DNA of 64,000 bases. Origin: Desmodus rotundus (Eukaryota; Chordata; Mammalia; Chiroptera; Phyllostomidae). The stretch spans positions 29,744,139 through 29,808,138 of the forward strand of contig NC_071388.1 in assembly GCF_022682495.2 (NCBI RefSeq), written 5' to 3'. Positions within the stretch are counted from its first letter, which is position 1. Every line of letters begins with the position of its first letter. The position numbers were made by a program, and so were the translations under genes. Shown here piece by piece: positions 47,729 through 58,872 of this stretch. The notes beneath the pieces were generated by a model, which saw only the letters and a list, made by a program, of their open reading frames with translations, did no database searches and was not told the origin of the DNA.

Positions 47729-48100
47729 ACCCTTTGCAACAGCATGGATGGAACTGGAGAGCCTTATGCTAAGTGAAATAAGCTAGGCGGTGAGGGACAA
47801 ATACCATATGATCTCACCTTTATCTGGAACATAATCAACAAAAGACAAAAACAAACAAAATATAACCAGAGACATTGAAATTAAGAACAATCTAACAATA
47901 GACAGAGGGGAGTGGGGAGGGGATAGTGGGGAGAGGGGTTTACAGGAACTACTATAAAGGACACATGGACAAAACCAAGGGGGAGCATGGAAGCGAGGGA
48001 GGGAGGTGGGTTTGGTTGGGGTGGGGTGGAGGGGTGGGGAGAAAATGCAGACAACTGTAATTGAACAACAATAAAAAAAATAAAAATTTTTAAAAATTCA
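47729..48100 (+). mobile_element. 5'-truncated L1 (ORF2 end and 3' UTR)
   Basis: Starts in the ORF2 end ('cctttgcaacagcatggatg', 'agccttatgctaagtgaaat'), then 'caaataccatatgatctcac', 'aaacaaaatataaccagaga', the G-rich tract 'ttggggtggggtggaggggt' and the A-rich end 'ctgtaattgaacaacaataa'. It is among the less diverged L1 pieces here. No convincing target duplication is readable. Confidence 0.85.
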
Positions 48101-48104
48101 AAAA

Positions 48105-49180
48105 AAACCCCAACATTCTTCATTTCCCTGGAAGTTCAGCTTAGTCATAACTTTGAAGACTATACTAAAATATAAAACTAACCTGATAGAAAAATATAAA
48201 TAATGCATGGATTTTACACAAGAGAACTATTTGACCCAAAACAATTTTTAATTCCAGATAAAAATTGTTGCACTGAATCTGAAATAACTCATCTTCACAC
48301 TCTGAAATTGTCAAATGAATATATTTTATGTAGAGCATTAAGCCTCTTAGTAGTCTACCGTGCTATGCAAAATCAACATCTTCATCAATCTAAATGATTT
48401 CTTGGGTTCATTTGTGAAAGAAAAATAAATAAATCTCTGAATGCGTGTTGTCTTAAGATAATAGCCCATTCTACATTTTATATGGCCACAATTTACAGCC
48501 CCCGCTAAATGAGTGACCATTTATTTTAAATAATACTTTAAGGAAATAGCCCTAGTTTAGAAAGTTACATTACAATTAAGCTCATGGAAGAGTAGAAATT
48601 GTCATTAAGGTCTGACAGTGGAGCCATATCACAAATAAAGAGATAAGTACTTTATTTTAGGTTTTGAATTTTACTGCCATTTAACTGATGACTATTGCAT
48701 GGCTTTAGTCATTAACTTAGAAAATACAGAGTCAAATATCACTATTCTATATGCTCTTATTTCCTTGTTCATCGATGTCCAATGTAGCTTCATTTCTTTC
48801 TGTTCTCCATTCTCAATAATTGCATACTAATTGTAAGAAATTAGAGTTATCCAAAGGTTAAGTATGTATGAATCAAATGACATACTCAGAATATCTATAA
48901 ACACTGGCACATCTACTACTGGAATTTAAATGGTGTTTATGTAATTTCAGCCAATATAAAACTGTTCCACTGTTCCCGGGGTACAAATTTTAGAAGGGCC
49001 ATTCAACATTAGTTTCATGGAGTCTAAATAAAGAGACTGGCATACCATTTAAAGGGCCAATAACATCAAAATCCCTGGTTAATCTAACAGATTTAGATTT
49101 TGAAATTAACTATTTCTCCTTTCCATGTAAACCAACTTATACAGAGAAACTTTTTTTCATTTTCCTTTGTGTACTCAGTC
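48105..49180. other. AT-rich non-coding DNA, nothing recognised
   Basis: No element or exon that I can support. Confidence 0.5.
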
Positions 49181-49184
49181 ATTC

Positions 49185-49425
49185 ACTCAATATTTATTGA
49201 TTTGTTTATAGTAAACACTATGAGCCAGACACAGTTTTATGGACTTCATATATTCTTGTATTTAACTTTATGAGATGAGCTATTACGTTCACATAGGAGA
49301 TAAGGAAAATATGACATAGAAAGTGTAAATGATTGTGTTACAACTACTAGCTAATTGAGCTGGGACTTGAGCCCAGGTCCGACACTCAAGTCCCTACTCT
49401 CAGTCTCTAGGGATATGGATATCAT
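49185..49425 (-). mobile_element. MIR SINE, antisense
   Basis: Plus strand: 'actcaatatttattgatttg', 'aacactatgagccagacaca', 'acaactactagctaattgag', 'ctgggacttgagcccaggtc' and 'aagtccctactctcagtctc', in antisense MIR order over nearly its whole length. Confidence 0.75.
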
Positions 49426-49889
49426 GTGCAGGCATTCTGCCACATACTGGGCTGGATGCGTGAATGAGTAAAAAATGATTTTTTCTCTCCTCTGGTTTAT
49501 AACCCTCACATAGCTGTTGTGACTCCTGGAGTCCTAAATATAAACTTAGAGAGAGCTCTCTCACTGGATCAAACTCCTGACCTCCCTTTTTCATAAAAGA
49601 GAGTACAGAAACATCTACCCAGACAAGCTGCATTTCCACACGTTAAAATTGTGTCAAACACCAACCCAATCCACCTTTATGACCTCTGCCTTTTGTACCG
49701 AACTGCATTATCTTTCACCAAATGACCGGATCAGAGATTTAGATTATGTTAGGCCCCTCCCTCCTACTCTGAGTCTATACCTATTCACTTACTCTTTCGG
49801 AGTAATCTACCTCTGAAACTTTTCACAACTCTGCAACTCTCAATTTGGACTCATTTTGTAGCATTGTAGACAGCTGACTTCAGAGACAA

Positions 49890-50150
49890 ACATGTCCTAC
49901 CTAGTCCCTCTCTGCCACTTAGACAAATTACATAGCCTCTGTTGAAGCTTCTGTGTCTTTATTAGTCAAGTATCTAACCTACTGGAATGATGTCAACTTA
50001 AAGATAATATTTAAAATGGTTAGCACGTATAATAGGTATGTGAGCAGCTATTATTACCACTGCCTTAGCTTAGGCCCCTGATATCTCTTAAAATAGAATG
50101 CGTGGTACAAAACAAGCACTCAACAAATATTCATTGCAAGAATAAGTGAT
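49890..50150 (+). mobile_element. MIR fragment followed by L2-like end
   Basis: 'ctctctgccacttagacaaa', 'ttacatagcctctgttgaag' and 'atggttagcacgtataatag' are the middle and end of a sense MIR. From about 50105, 'aacaagcactcaacaaatat' and 'tcattgcaagaataag' resemble the L2 3' end. Confidence 0.55.
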
Positions 50151-50427
50151 TCAGCTATGCAGATTGCAATTAGAAGCTAGGAATCTGTTTAACCAAACAG
50201 CTGCCCTAGGGAATTCTCAGAAAGGTACCTGTTGGGTTATTCTTCATAATAAAGAGAAACGGACGGTTTGCTGTGAATTGGTTTCTAGCCAGGCTCATGA
50301 TCACAGGGATGTGCACTCCTATAAAGTAGAGACAGTGATTACAGATGTTCACATTAAAATACCAGTGATGAAATATTTTTAACAATTAGTAAAGAAAATA
50401 TGTCCTTAATGTTTAATGCTTTTTATG

Positions 50428-50468
50428 TCCTCAAACCAGATGACAGGAAAGGTCATCTGGTTTGAGGA
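50428..50468. repeat. perfect 17-bp inverted repeat with 7-nt loop
   Basis: Left arm 50428-50444 ('tcctcaaaccagatgac'), loop 50445-50451 ('aggaaag'), right arm 50452-50468 ('gtcatctggtttgagga'), with no mismatch. It stands out because the surrounding DNA is unstructured and diverged. It is shorter than a usual microRNA precursor (about 60 or more nt) and the pairing does not extend clearly outward. A recent template-switch inversion or a small structured site are possible origins. Confidence 0.95.
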
Positions 50469-50474
50469 GTTAAC

Positions 50475-51185
50475 ATGTGGAGAAATTACCATTTTCTAAA
50501 TGCAGAGAAGTTTGGAATAAATTTGAAAACCAAAAAGCAGAAGAATAAATATTGGATCATTCATGGACTAATTCCAACTTCACATTTATGCTCAATGAAG
50601 AAGAAAGCCAGATACTAGATTCAATTTAGTGAAAGCAGTTGAAATATTTCATCTTTTAAATAGTAATTTTCTTCTCACTTTTTATTTACATTATGTGATT
50701 TATTCCTATAATGTTTCAACTCTAATTTCTACGCAGATACATTTGCACTTTATTTCTATTCTTCAGGCTTGTGGTAATCACATCTGAGTTTAAATTCATT
50801 TTTTTTAACTTACCTTTCCAAAATTATTCTGTGAGTTCCGAGCTTTTAGGATTTGTGCTGTCAATGTGCATGGGGTTTCTATCGTGAGATTAGAAGCTGA
50901 GATTTGCTGCTTTGGCAATTATTTACTCTGATAATTTATGCCACGCTTCTCTGTGGTGTCATTTGTCAATATTTAGAGTGGGTAAATTTAAATGACTGAA
51001 TTTTTTCTTTCTAGATTAAATATCTCTACACCCAATTCAGATGTTTTCTTTACTAATAATACAATAATTTCATACAATTTTTAGACCCATGAAAAAATAA
51101 ATTATTTAAAAATGTAACTTGTCTGTTCAGAATTGAAAAACAATTGTACAAAAAGAAAAAAAAACCTGTTCTTCTGCACTCTTTG
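50475..51185. other. AT-rich non-coding DNA, nothing recognised
   Basis: No gene or repeat that I can support. Confidence 0.5.
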
Positions 51186-51193
51186 TTTGGGGT

Positions 51194-51640
51194 GTGCACA
51201 TTAAACTGACAAAAATAGATTAACAGAAGACACTGTTTATTTTTTATCCAATAGGAGCTTCACAGAAAAGAAGTGAAGGCCCAAAGAAGTGCTTAGGCTT
51301 GTACACATACATATACCATATTTACAAAGGGTGGTAAACTGTGGGGAAGTGAGTAGACCAAGGAAAAAGGATTTGGACTTGTAGGAGTGGTAAACCAGGA
51401 AATTAATGATACATTAGGGTTATTCACTAAAGTTTGTTATGCAGACTCATTTCACTGCCAACTTCCTTCTCCTGTGATAAAGGTACAAGTTTACGCCCTG
51501 ATTAGGCAGATAGGAGTGGGTAGGGAGCTCTTTTTGTATCTCTTGTTTCTCAATTGCCTCCAGCTCAAAACAGCATTTCTGCCAAAAGTGGCATATTCGG
51601 GGGGGGGGGGGGGGTGTGGCATGTTCTGACCCCTTTCACA
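51194..51640 (-). mobile_element. LTR-like segment, antisense
   Basis: On the minus strand AATAAA lies at 51236-51241, with a TATA-like AT-rich patch 60-75 bases before it (51300-51315). Plus-strand landmarks 'tttacaaagggtggtaaact', 'gccaacttccttctcctgtg' and 'cagcatttctgccaaaagtg' look like an old antisense LTR that I have seen as a dispersed mammalian repeat. Ends 'tgtgcacatt' and 'cctttcaca' are only tentative, with no matching target duplication. Confidence 0.4.
51599..51614 (+). repeat. 16-base G homopolymer
   Basis: Sixteen consecutive G within the LTR-like segment. Such runs are unstable, can form G-quadruplex-like structures and are prone to sequencing error, so the length may be unreliable. 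Confidence 0.9.
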
Positions 51641-51964
51641 ATAAAGCGTAAACTTAGGAACATAAAATACATAGCACTGTCCCATCTGGATTATAAGGGC
51701 TGTGTCACCCACATTACCAGTGAATACAGGCCCATGTCTGAATTAATAAGATAACTGGAAAAGCATTGTCAGTACAACTCCCGTTCTCCCGTTCTCATTG
51801 GGTGAATACCAGAGCTTCTTTGTTCTGAGCAACCCCCGAGCACATGCCTGAAAGCTAAAATAAGCTGACTGTACTGCGGTGTAACAGATCAGGGTCACCT
51901 CTGATCCCTTAAGGGTTGATACAGCCTCTTAGAGAACTTTAGACTTAAAGTGAGAGCCAGGGGA

Positions 51965-52125
51965 CAATAGCAGAGAGAGCTCTGAACATGAAGTTAGGGA
52001 ACTGATTCAGTTCAAACTCAGCTGTCAAGGAACAGTCTGACCCCAAGCAAGCCACTTCACACTGCTGGGTCTGTTTTTTCACCAGTATAATGAGAGGGTC
52101 AGAAGAACACTTTTGATTCTATGTG
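51965..52125 (+). mobile_element. MIR SINE
   Basis: 'gctctgaacatgaagttagg', 'ctgaccccaagcaagccact', 'tcacactgctgggtctgttt' and 'ttcaccagtataatgagagg' match the tRNA-derived end and core of MIR in sense. Confidence 0.65.
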
Positions 52126-52559
52126 AAAGCAGCTGTAAAATTCTACATGGGGAGTAACCTCATACCAATGCAAACTTTTGATAGCTCCAAGAACTGAAAT
52201 ATTGCATCCCTTCCAATGTAAGTTCCTTGAGTACAGTAATGCAAACCCTTCCAGAGATGATGGAATGAAAAAGTCGAGTGTGTCACACCCAGATGTCAAA
52301 ATCCATCGGCACTACATTACAAATTAATCAAGAAATTCACATTCATAAACTTACAAAATTATCAATAAGACAGTTTAAATAATACATATTATTGCATATT
52401 GGTTAGAATCTAAGTAGTTTAAAAAATTAAAGTAGATATAGGAGGGATTCATTAAAGTGGCTTTCTCATTTCTAATTAAATGTAAGGCTTTTCTCTAATC
52501 ACTATTTTAGTGTTTCATATGCAGCATGGCTACTATTGGAAATGCCACTTTTTCAAGGG

Positions 52560-52915
52560 AATATATCATAGAGGAGTTGGTCTCAAACTGCAATGTGTAC
52601 ACAGAGCACCTGGAGACCTGTATTTTTCTGACTCAATAGGCCCGAAGTTGGGCCGAAGTTCTGCACATCTAACCAGTTCCCCAGTGGTGCTGACGCTGCT
52701 GGTCTGTGCCCCGCCGCTGCAGAGCCCCGGTTCACACCCCTGGAAGCACAGTGGAAATATTGAGGGGAACTTAAGAAAATGCTAGAGCCTAGATCTCATC
52801 TCCAGACACACAGATTTATCTCAGTGATTATTTGGGGCTGTGTACTGGGTACAGGACTTTTAAAAGCTTTCCGGGTGATTCTAATGTGCAGCTACGTTGG
52901 AGAACCATTGCCATG
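52560..52915 (+). mobile_element. two hAT-Charlie (MER5/MER3/MER20-like) fragments
   Basis: First, 'ggtctcaaactgcaatgtgt', 'agcacctggagacctgtatt', 'ttctgcacatctaaccagtt' and 'gtgctgacgctgctggtctg'. Second, from about 52780, 'gacttttaaaagctttccgg', 'gtgattctaatgtgcagcta' and 'cgttggagaaccattgcc'. Both orders fit non-autonomous hAT elements; which named subfamily is uncertain. Confidence 0.6.
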
Positions 52916-52919
52916 GAGA

Positions 52920-54465
52920 TAATGACAAGAATCAATGACAAAAGACTAACATGGTGTGATGGCAGAATGAGATTAACAATGACTTAACAGTGAGCATTTC
53001 TGAACAATAATGGGTTTTTTTTATTTGAGCCTAAAGTTTTCTCCACATGTCCCATCTGCTAAGTGACAGGTTATCCAATTTGCAAATAAGTGTATATCAA
53101 TAGATGGGCCTCAACCCCTAATCAAATTCTTTCCCATCTTTTTGCATTACACTACAGCTGCAGAGATGCATAAGCACCTTATATAACCAACTTGTTTTTA
53201 TTCTTCCTATAGAGGACGAGACAGCAGGAATGAAAAGTGAGACCAGAGTACTGCAAAAACGCCAGCACCCTAATGCTCGCTGCCCCTCAATCTTCCCTCC
53301 CTGCCTGCTGTGAATCATTTGTCCTACCAGTAGACGTTGCAGCTTCACTGCCATCTTCATTTATCTCAAAGAAAACTTGCTGCATGACCTGGGAAACGTA
53401 CAGCTCAGAGGAATCTGTTGAAAATATAAAAGTGCATTTAAGAGTTAAAATTCAGAGCCATTGCTTATTTGGTCCCAGGTTAATTACATTTTCAAATGAA
53501 TGAAGAAAAGGAAATAAAGAACCTCTTTCCAAGTTAGTTAATTTGCGAGAGATAAAGGTGGTTTATGTTTAGCTTTTGCAGGAACAGTTTAGAGACAGGT
53601 ACACAGACACCAACCTTAGCCCAGATATAAAAGGTAAAGACAGAAGGGTATGAGCCTCAAAACAGATATCTCATTAAGTGAAACATTTGAATGGTCAGCA
53701 GGTTTTGTTCCCTTTAGCCATAGTCTACAGAGAAGATGAAAGAGGCTTCATATATTCTCATTAATCCCACCCCATGTATTCAACCTCAAAGCCAACTTGC
53801 CTTCTAAATTCTGTTTTCAGTTTTGTTCTGAGTTTAAAACAAAATGTACTTTCCTTTAAGACTGGTGAAACAATGAAAGTGTAAAGAACTTCTGTGGTAT
53901 CCATTACAAAATCACTTCAGAGCTAGACTTTGAAATGTCAACGTTTTCAGTGTATGATGGTGTCATACAATGTTTTGTTCTGGTGGATACAAGCCAAGAG
54001 AGACGGCCCCTCTTCTCTTTTCGGAGGAGCACATGTATGCGTGAACGTTGCCCACACAGTGGCCTGTGAAGATGGTCTCCTTGAGAAGGGGGAGAGACAC
54101 CTGGAGTTCAGAAGCCATCAGCCTTCCCTGCTCTCATAAAGTTCCGCGGAGAGACAGCTGAAATGTGGCCCTGCATTCAGCGGTCATGAGAGTGGAGAGG
54201 AGGATGAGCATTGAAACCTGAAAAGAAAGGAGAAAGAGGAGCTTCCTGCTTCTAGAGAGAGAAGCTGACGTGATGCATGTGGACTCCACCCAAGCCACCA
54301 AAAGTTAGAGGATTCGGTAAGAAATGCCTTAGCAAAGGGGAATCAGCTCTGTAAGCTTACTGAAAAGTAAACGTCCCCAGGCAAGACAGAAGTCATTAAG
54401 GGACATTTGCATAAGAGACAGCTTCCCATCCCACTAAAAATAAACTCTGAATCACTTATGATGAT
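52920..54465. other. non-coding DNA, nothing firmly recognised
   Basis: A frame at 53237-53503 (88 codons) and one at 53930-54139 (69 codons) have no domain. No repeat that I can support. Confidence 0.5.
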
Positions 54466-54474
54466 TGTATTTGG

Positions 54475-54668
54475 GCCCTGATTACTTTTATCCTCTTCTA
54501 AGGTCTTGTCTTCTGTCTTCATCCAGCTACAAAGTCAAGCATCAAATCCTTAACCCTAGCTCTCCCGCTGCTTAGAACTTCTTTCTCCGATTAGCTCCCT
54601 TGTTATTCAGGTTTCAGCAAAACGTCACTTCCTAATAAGTCTTCCCTCACCTGTCTAATTCTGACATA
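54475..54668 (+). mobile_element. L2 LINE fragment
   Basis: 'ttgttattcaggtttcagca', 'aaacgtcacttcctaataag' and 'tcttccctcacctgtctaat' correspond to the L2 segment 'cttagctcaaatgtcacctc ... cttccctgacc' in sense. Confidence 0.65.
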
Positions 54669-54669
54669 C

Positions 54670-55190
54670 AAGACAGAGAAAAGTGGACATCTGCCTCCTT
54701 GTGTAGATTAACCGAAATGCAGGAGAATGTCTTCAAGCCCAGGCAAAAAGGCACCTTCTTTCTCCAGGATTGCCAGGTATATGACAGGATTCACAGAGAA
54801 AGCACAAAGTAGATGACCTAGGGGACCATGCCAAGGGCCAAGACCTGAAAGCAGGTCGGGGAGAAGTAGAGAATTTCACCCATTTTCACAATGCCACCAG
54901 ACCAAGGGACTCTGGCTATGAGACTGAGCCACTTGGTCTTGTGTATTTCATCTTACCACAGAGAAAGCCCGGGCTTGAGAAAAGAACAGGACATGGGAGG
55001 TAGTAGGCCAGAACAAGAAATCTTGGCTCCGTAAACTCACTCGTTTAACCTTTGTAATGATACTTTCCCTTAATTTTCTATAAAAATTCCACATATGTCT
55101 TTGTCAAATTAAAAAGACAAAAAAACTCATATAGTTGCTAGAAAATGTGCAAGTAAATATTAAAGATCCATTTACCCTATTTTTTAAAAT
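54670..55190. other. non-coding DNA, nothing recognised
   Basis: Mixed composition, no gene or repeat that I can support. Confidence 0.5.
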
Positions 55191-55194
55191 TTAA

Positions 55195-55269
55195 CATTTA
55201 TTAACTACTATGTGACAGATGTTGAACCAGGTGACTTACATACATCCTTTTACTTATTTCTGCCACTAG
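55195..55269 (-). mobile_element. MIR, antisense, left half (split by LTR)
   Basis: 'aacatttattaactactatg', 'tgacagatgttgaaccaggt' and 'gacttacatacatcctttta' match the 3' end of MIR in antisense. The rest resumes at 56107 after the LTR. Confidence 0.7.
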
Positions 55270-55275
55270 AATAAT
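55270..55275. repeat. LTR target duplication, left
   Basis: 'aataat' directly before the LTR's 5'-TG, repeated exactly at 56101-56106. Confidence 0.8.
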
Positions 55276-56100
55276 TGTTGGGAACTGCCCTGCCTGGTTT
55301 CAGAGGCTGTAACCCCCCATGGTTAAGGCTGAGTCAGAGTTGGGACCATAAGCCACTAAGGAGACAAAGCTTGTCTCCCTGGCAGGTGTACCACCTCTGC
55401 CCACTTCACCCTGCTTGGCCCTGATCTTGGCCAGTTAGCCAATGACAGGTAAGAATCCTCAAGGGAGGATCAACCTAAGACAGGCTCTGGTCACCAAGAA
55501 TAAACTCTCAGGGAAGGACTCAGGGGGCTGTGGAAAAAGGGGGTGATGGACCCTCGCCCCTCGGCTTTGAAATAGCCTGAGTCCTCATTCTGTCTGCAAG
55601 AAGTCTCCTAATCTCTTGGCTGCTTTACTTCCTTTGCCTGACTTAAGCCTGAAACAATGACAGAGGGCAGTGCAGTCCTGTGCTGAGAGGGGCGGATTCC
55701 CTGGGGAATCAGGCCTAAGAAAAAATACATACATTCCTGTGAAACCTACTTAATTTGTACCATCAGCTTAAAAGATAAGGGTCCAGACCTGAGATGAGTC
55801 TGGCGCCTAAAGCTTTATGGTCCTCTAACTAATTGGCTGTAACTCAGAATAAGCCCTCAAGGTTCTCTGTAAATCCTGTATTGTTTAACCCTTACTGGCT
55901 GACAGTGATTGATGAGCTTTATTGCATTCCTATGCGAATGAACCTAGTAAAAGCCCATGGAGGGAAAGGCTCAAGGCCCTTCTCCTTTGAGAGATCGGCC
56001 ACCTCTCCTCCCCAAGCAGATCATGTCTTGGTAGTCTTATTCTTCATCCGTGGTGGACGGGGAGGGGGGGGGGGCTGCGTTAAAGCCCCCCCCCCCGACA
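55276..56100 (+). mobile_element. solo LTR of an endogenous retrovirus, sense
   Basis: An 825-bp block starting 'tgttgggaactgccctgcct' and ending 'ccccgaca', with TG...CA termini and exact 6-bp flanking repeats. It splits an antisense MIR, proving insertion. A 6-bp duplication is typical of class II (beta-like) retroviral integrases; that class call is inference. A candidate AATAAA lies at 55499-55504, but no confident TATA box is seen. A perfect G/C hairpin (56064-56096) ends it. No viral genes flank it. An 90-codon open frame (55833-56105) is not evidently meaningful. Confidence 0.8.
56064..56096. repeat. 13-bp G/C hairpin in LTR terminus
   Basis: Eleven G plus CT (56064-56076) pair exactly with AG plus eleven C (56084-56096) around a 7-nt loop 'gcgttaa'. 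It lies 4 bases from the LTR end. Homopolymer length could be affected by sequencing error. Confidence 0.9.
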
Positions 56101-56106
56101 AATAAT
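56101..56106. repeat. LTR target duplication, right
   Basis: 'aataat', identical to 55270-55275, directly after the terminal CA. Confidence 0.8.
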
Positions 56107-56235
56107 TATCTCATTTAACAGATTTATACATTAATGCTCAGAAGGTTAAATATTTTATTAACAATGACATAAAAAGGAATAACAGCAGTCAAATCTTCAT
56201 CTTAAAATTTTCATACTAACTCTCTGAAAACACTT
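56107..56235 (-). mobile_element. MIR, antisense, right half
   Basis: 'tatctcatttaacagattta' and 'ctcagaaggttaaatatttt' continue the antisense MIR interrupted at 55270, in consensus order. Confidence 0.65.
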
Positions 56236-56239
56236 CACC

Positions 56240-56252
56240 TAAAACCTCTGAA
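56240..56252. repeat. target-site duplication, left (Ves SINE)
   Basis: 'taaaacctctgaa' matches 'taaaacttctgaa' at 56492-56504 with one difference. Confidence 0.8.
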
Positions 56253-56254
56253 CT

Positions 56255-56491
56255 GCCCTGGCTGGTATGGCTCAGTGGGTTGAGCACCAGCTGGCAAACC
56301 AAAAGGTTGCCCGTTTGATTCCTGTCAGGGCACATGCCTGGGTTGTGGGCCACGTCACCAGTAGGAGGCACACAAGAGGCAACCACTCATTGATGTTTCT
56401 CTCCCTCTCCTTCTCCCTCCCTTTCCTTCTCTCTATAAATAAATACATACATACATACATACAAAAATTAAATTAAATTATATTAAAAAAA
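56255..56491 (+). mobile_element. Ves SINE (bat tRNA-derived SINE), plus
   Basis: Starts 'gccctggctggtatggctca' with an A-box-like 'tggctcagtgg' and a B-box-like 'gtttgattcct', then 'gggcacatgcctgggttgtg', 'caccagtaggaggca', 'agaggcaaccactcattgat', a CT-rich stretch and an A-rich tail containing (CATA)n at 56442-56462. Flanked by 13-bp duplications with one mismatch. Full-length with about the usual Ves length, so a fairly well-preserved bat-lineage insertion just right of the old MIR. Confidence 0.95.
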
Positions 56492-56509
56492 TAAAACTTC
56501 TGAAATACA

Positions 56510-57295
56510 TTAGTAAAAGATAATGTCTCTTTTGTGTAAATACTCTGTAGCCCTAGTGGTGGACTGGGTCACAGTAGCCTTCAGTGAACGCTTATTACAC
56601 AAATGAAAGGTAGGGAATAGCACTGAATTCATTCTTTTCCTAATGACCTGGGACAGTGCCAGCCTTGGCTGTGGTTGCTCTATTTCAGACAGTAAGACAG
56701 AACCAAAATAGTTAAAACAAATCAAGTAGGTAATTCAAGAGAAAAAGAGCTGAAAATGTTGGACATTTATTCTCTGTTCAAGGCTATTCTCTTGCACAAA
56801 TTATTTTATGAATCATTTTGAAAGTATTTTCTTGACAAATCTGCCTATAAAGAGAGATTTTATACAATTCACAAATTGCTGGGAATTTGCAGAGTGAGTA
56901 ACTGTCTGAAATTTCTGACGTACAGCTAGTAAGCTTGCAAAGGCCAAAAAGATGTTTAAGATGAAGAGGTGCTAGAAAAATGGCTTGGTTTATTTCAGGC
57001 AGCTGTGTTCCAGGGCACACTCAGATAGCATCCTGTTGCAGTAGTTAATGTTGACTGCCGCATTCCTGATGCTGGTGAAATTGTCAAAGATATTAGGTCA
57101 ATCTGTCAGTGGGAGAACAAGTAGCTAAATCATGTGTGAAGGTGAAAATGAACATCTATGTCACCTGGGTGCCCCACCCCAAACTTCCACCAGGAAAGCT
57201 CATTCCATTCATGTACCCACATAATTGATGAGTGAATAAATTAATGAATACTTCTTAAAGCCCAGATATTTATATCATAATACACAAAATTTCCC
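56510..57295. other. non-coding DNA, nothing recognised
   Basis: No gene or repeat that I can support. Confidence 0.5.
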
Positions 57296-57299
57296 TGTT

Positions 57300-57405
57300 A
57301 CACTACAAAAAACCATCAAATAGATAGGCTTGTATTATCAGGCCTAGTTTATAAAACAGAAGTCTGAATTTAAAAGAGGGTAAGTAACTTGGAACTAATC
57401 AGCCC
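57300..57405 (-). mobile_element. MIR fragment, antisense
   Basis: 'ggcttgtattatcaggccta', 'gtttataaaacagaagtctg' and 'agagggtaagtaacttggaa' resemble the antisense MIR core ('... gaggttaagtaacttgcc'). A second similar patch lies at about 57715-57775. Confidence 0.5.
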
Positions 57406-57779
57406 TCCTTATCCATCTTTTCTCTTTGTGTATTTTTGAACCAATGGGTGCTGCCAGGATGAGAAGAATTAAAAGGCTGCCTTGAGTTTTGTTGTGCAAG
57501 TGAGCATCTTAACCCAGCACAGTTTCCCAGGTTTGAGTTAGCACAAGAACATCTCAGTTTTGTTGTCAGTCCCAAGCTAAACCTACAGGCTGTAGCGTTA
57601 CAGTTTCTAGATTGTGTTCATCATCCAGCATGTTCTGAATGCCTATTTCATGGGCTCTGATATTACTGAATTAACATTTGCAAATTGGTTTATAAGGGTT
57701 TTATTAGCTCTGCTTAGATGAGAGACTCAAAGTTGTAATTCCCATTGTTCAAATAAGAAAATCCAAATAGGGCCGAAAT

Positions 57780-58835
57780 AAAAGCCCATATAATGCTTTA
57801 CCTACATACTTTCATTACAAGAATAGTTGGAAGGCTTATCTAACATTGTAAAATGCTTTCTGGCTTTCATTAAGGAAAAAATACTTAAATGAAAAATAGA
57901 GTGCTTGTTTAGAGACAGCTCAGACATTTATTCGTCATCGAGTTGTATTTTCTGGGACTGAATGTTCCTTTTTAAGTTTTAAGATCAGTCAGTTAACATA
58001 GTTACTAAGAAAACACATTAACATGATAATATAAGAATTATTTATCATATTACCTGTTATTCCAGAAAGGTCACAGCCACCACTAAATATTTCAGTAATG
58101 TTCAAAGAATACAAAGCTTCTTTGAAATCTAATTTTTGTTCTACTTTAAATCTGTTAAAAAAAGAGAGAGAGAGAGGGAGAGATGAAATGTATTGAAACA
58201 TTATATACATTTGCTATCAATTCTTTTTTATCTATAAGCTGGATAACTTGGAAGAGATTATCTTGTGAAATCTTTTGTTTTCATTATTGCAATTACATTT
58301 CCTTACATTTCCACATACTCTATTTCCCCTGCTCCACTAAGTATTTCTGTGTTGTTACTTGACTTCCAGATAAATGGTTGGTGGGAAGGGGGAAAGAGTA
58401 CTCTATCTTTTGAAGTAAAAATTCCCCAACTAAACAGTGTGAGAGTTTCAATTGTTTGGCTCCTTCTCTAGAAGTGTAAATAGTCCCCTCCAGCAACTAT
58501 ATACACTCAGTTTTTTTCATACCATCCAAGACTGTTCCTGGCAGATGTCCAGGATGCTATGAGAGGGGAACAGGAGCCAACACTCCTTGGAGGGAATTGT
58601 TGCCTACTGAAGTACAAAGAAGCATTAATAACCTATTATCCTTCCCATCCATTGTCATAACTAATGTGACTTCCTTCAGTTTATGGACACACCTAATATC
58701 TTTCCAATAGGCCCAGTAAAAGGGGTAAAACTTTGAAAAGGAGCTAAATATCTTCCAAATGAAATAAAAGATAAAAAGTACAGGAGAAAAACAATGTTCA
58801 AAATGTTCAGTACTTCTAATTCCAGGCAGCACCCA
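57780..58835. other. non-coding DNA, nothing recognised
   Basis: A (GA)n run lies at about 58160-58182. Minus-strand frames of 73-91 codons have no domain signal. Confidence 0.5.
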
Positions 58836-58872
58836 GGGAGGCCAAGGGAGGACTCAACCCAATCCAGGTCCT

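Noticed and set aside
50428..50468. MicroRNA precursor.
   Set aside because: The perfect stem is only 17 bp and pairing does not extend enough outward for a typical precursor; kept as a hairpin of unknown origin.
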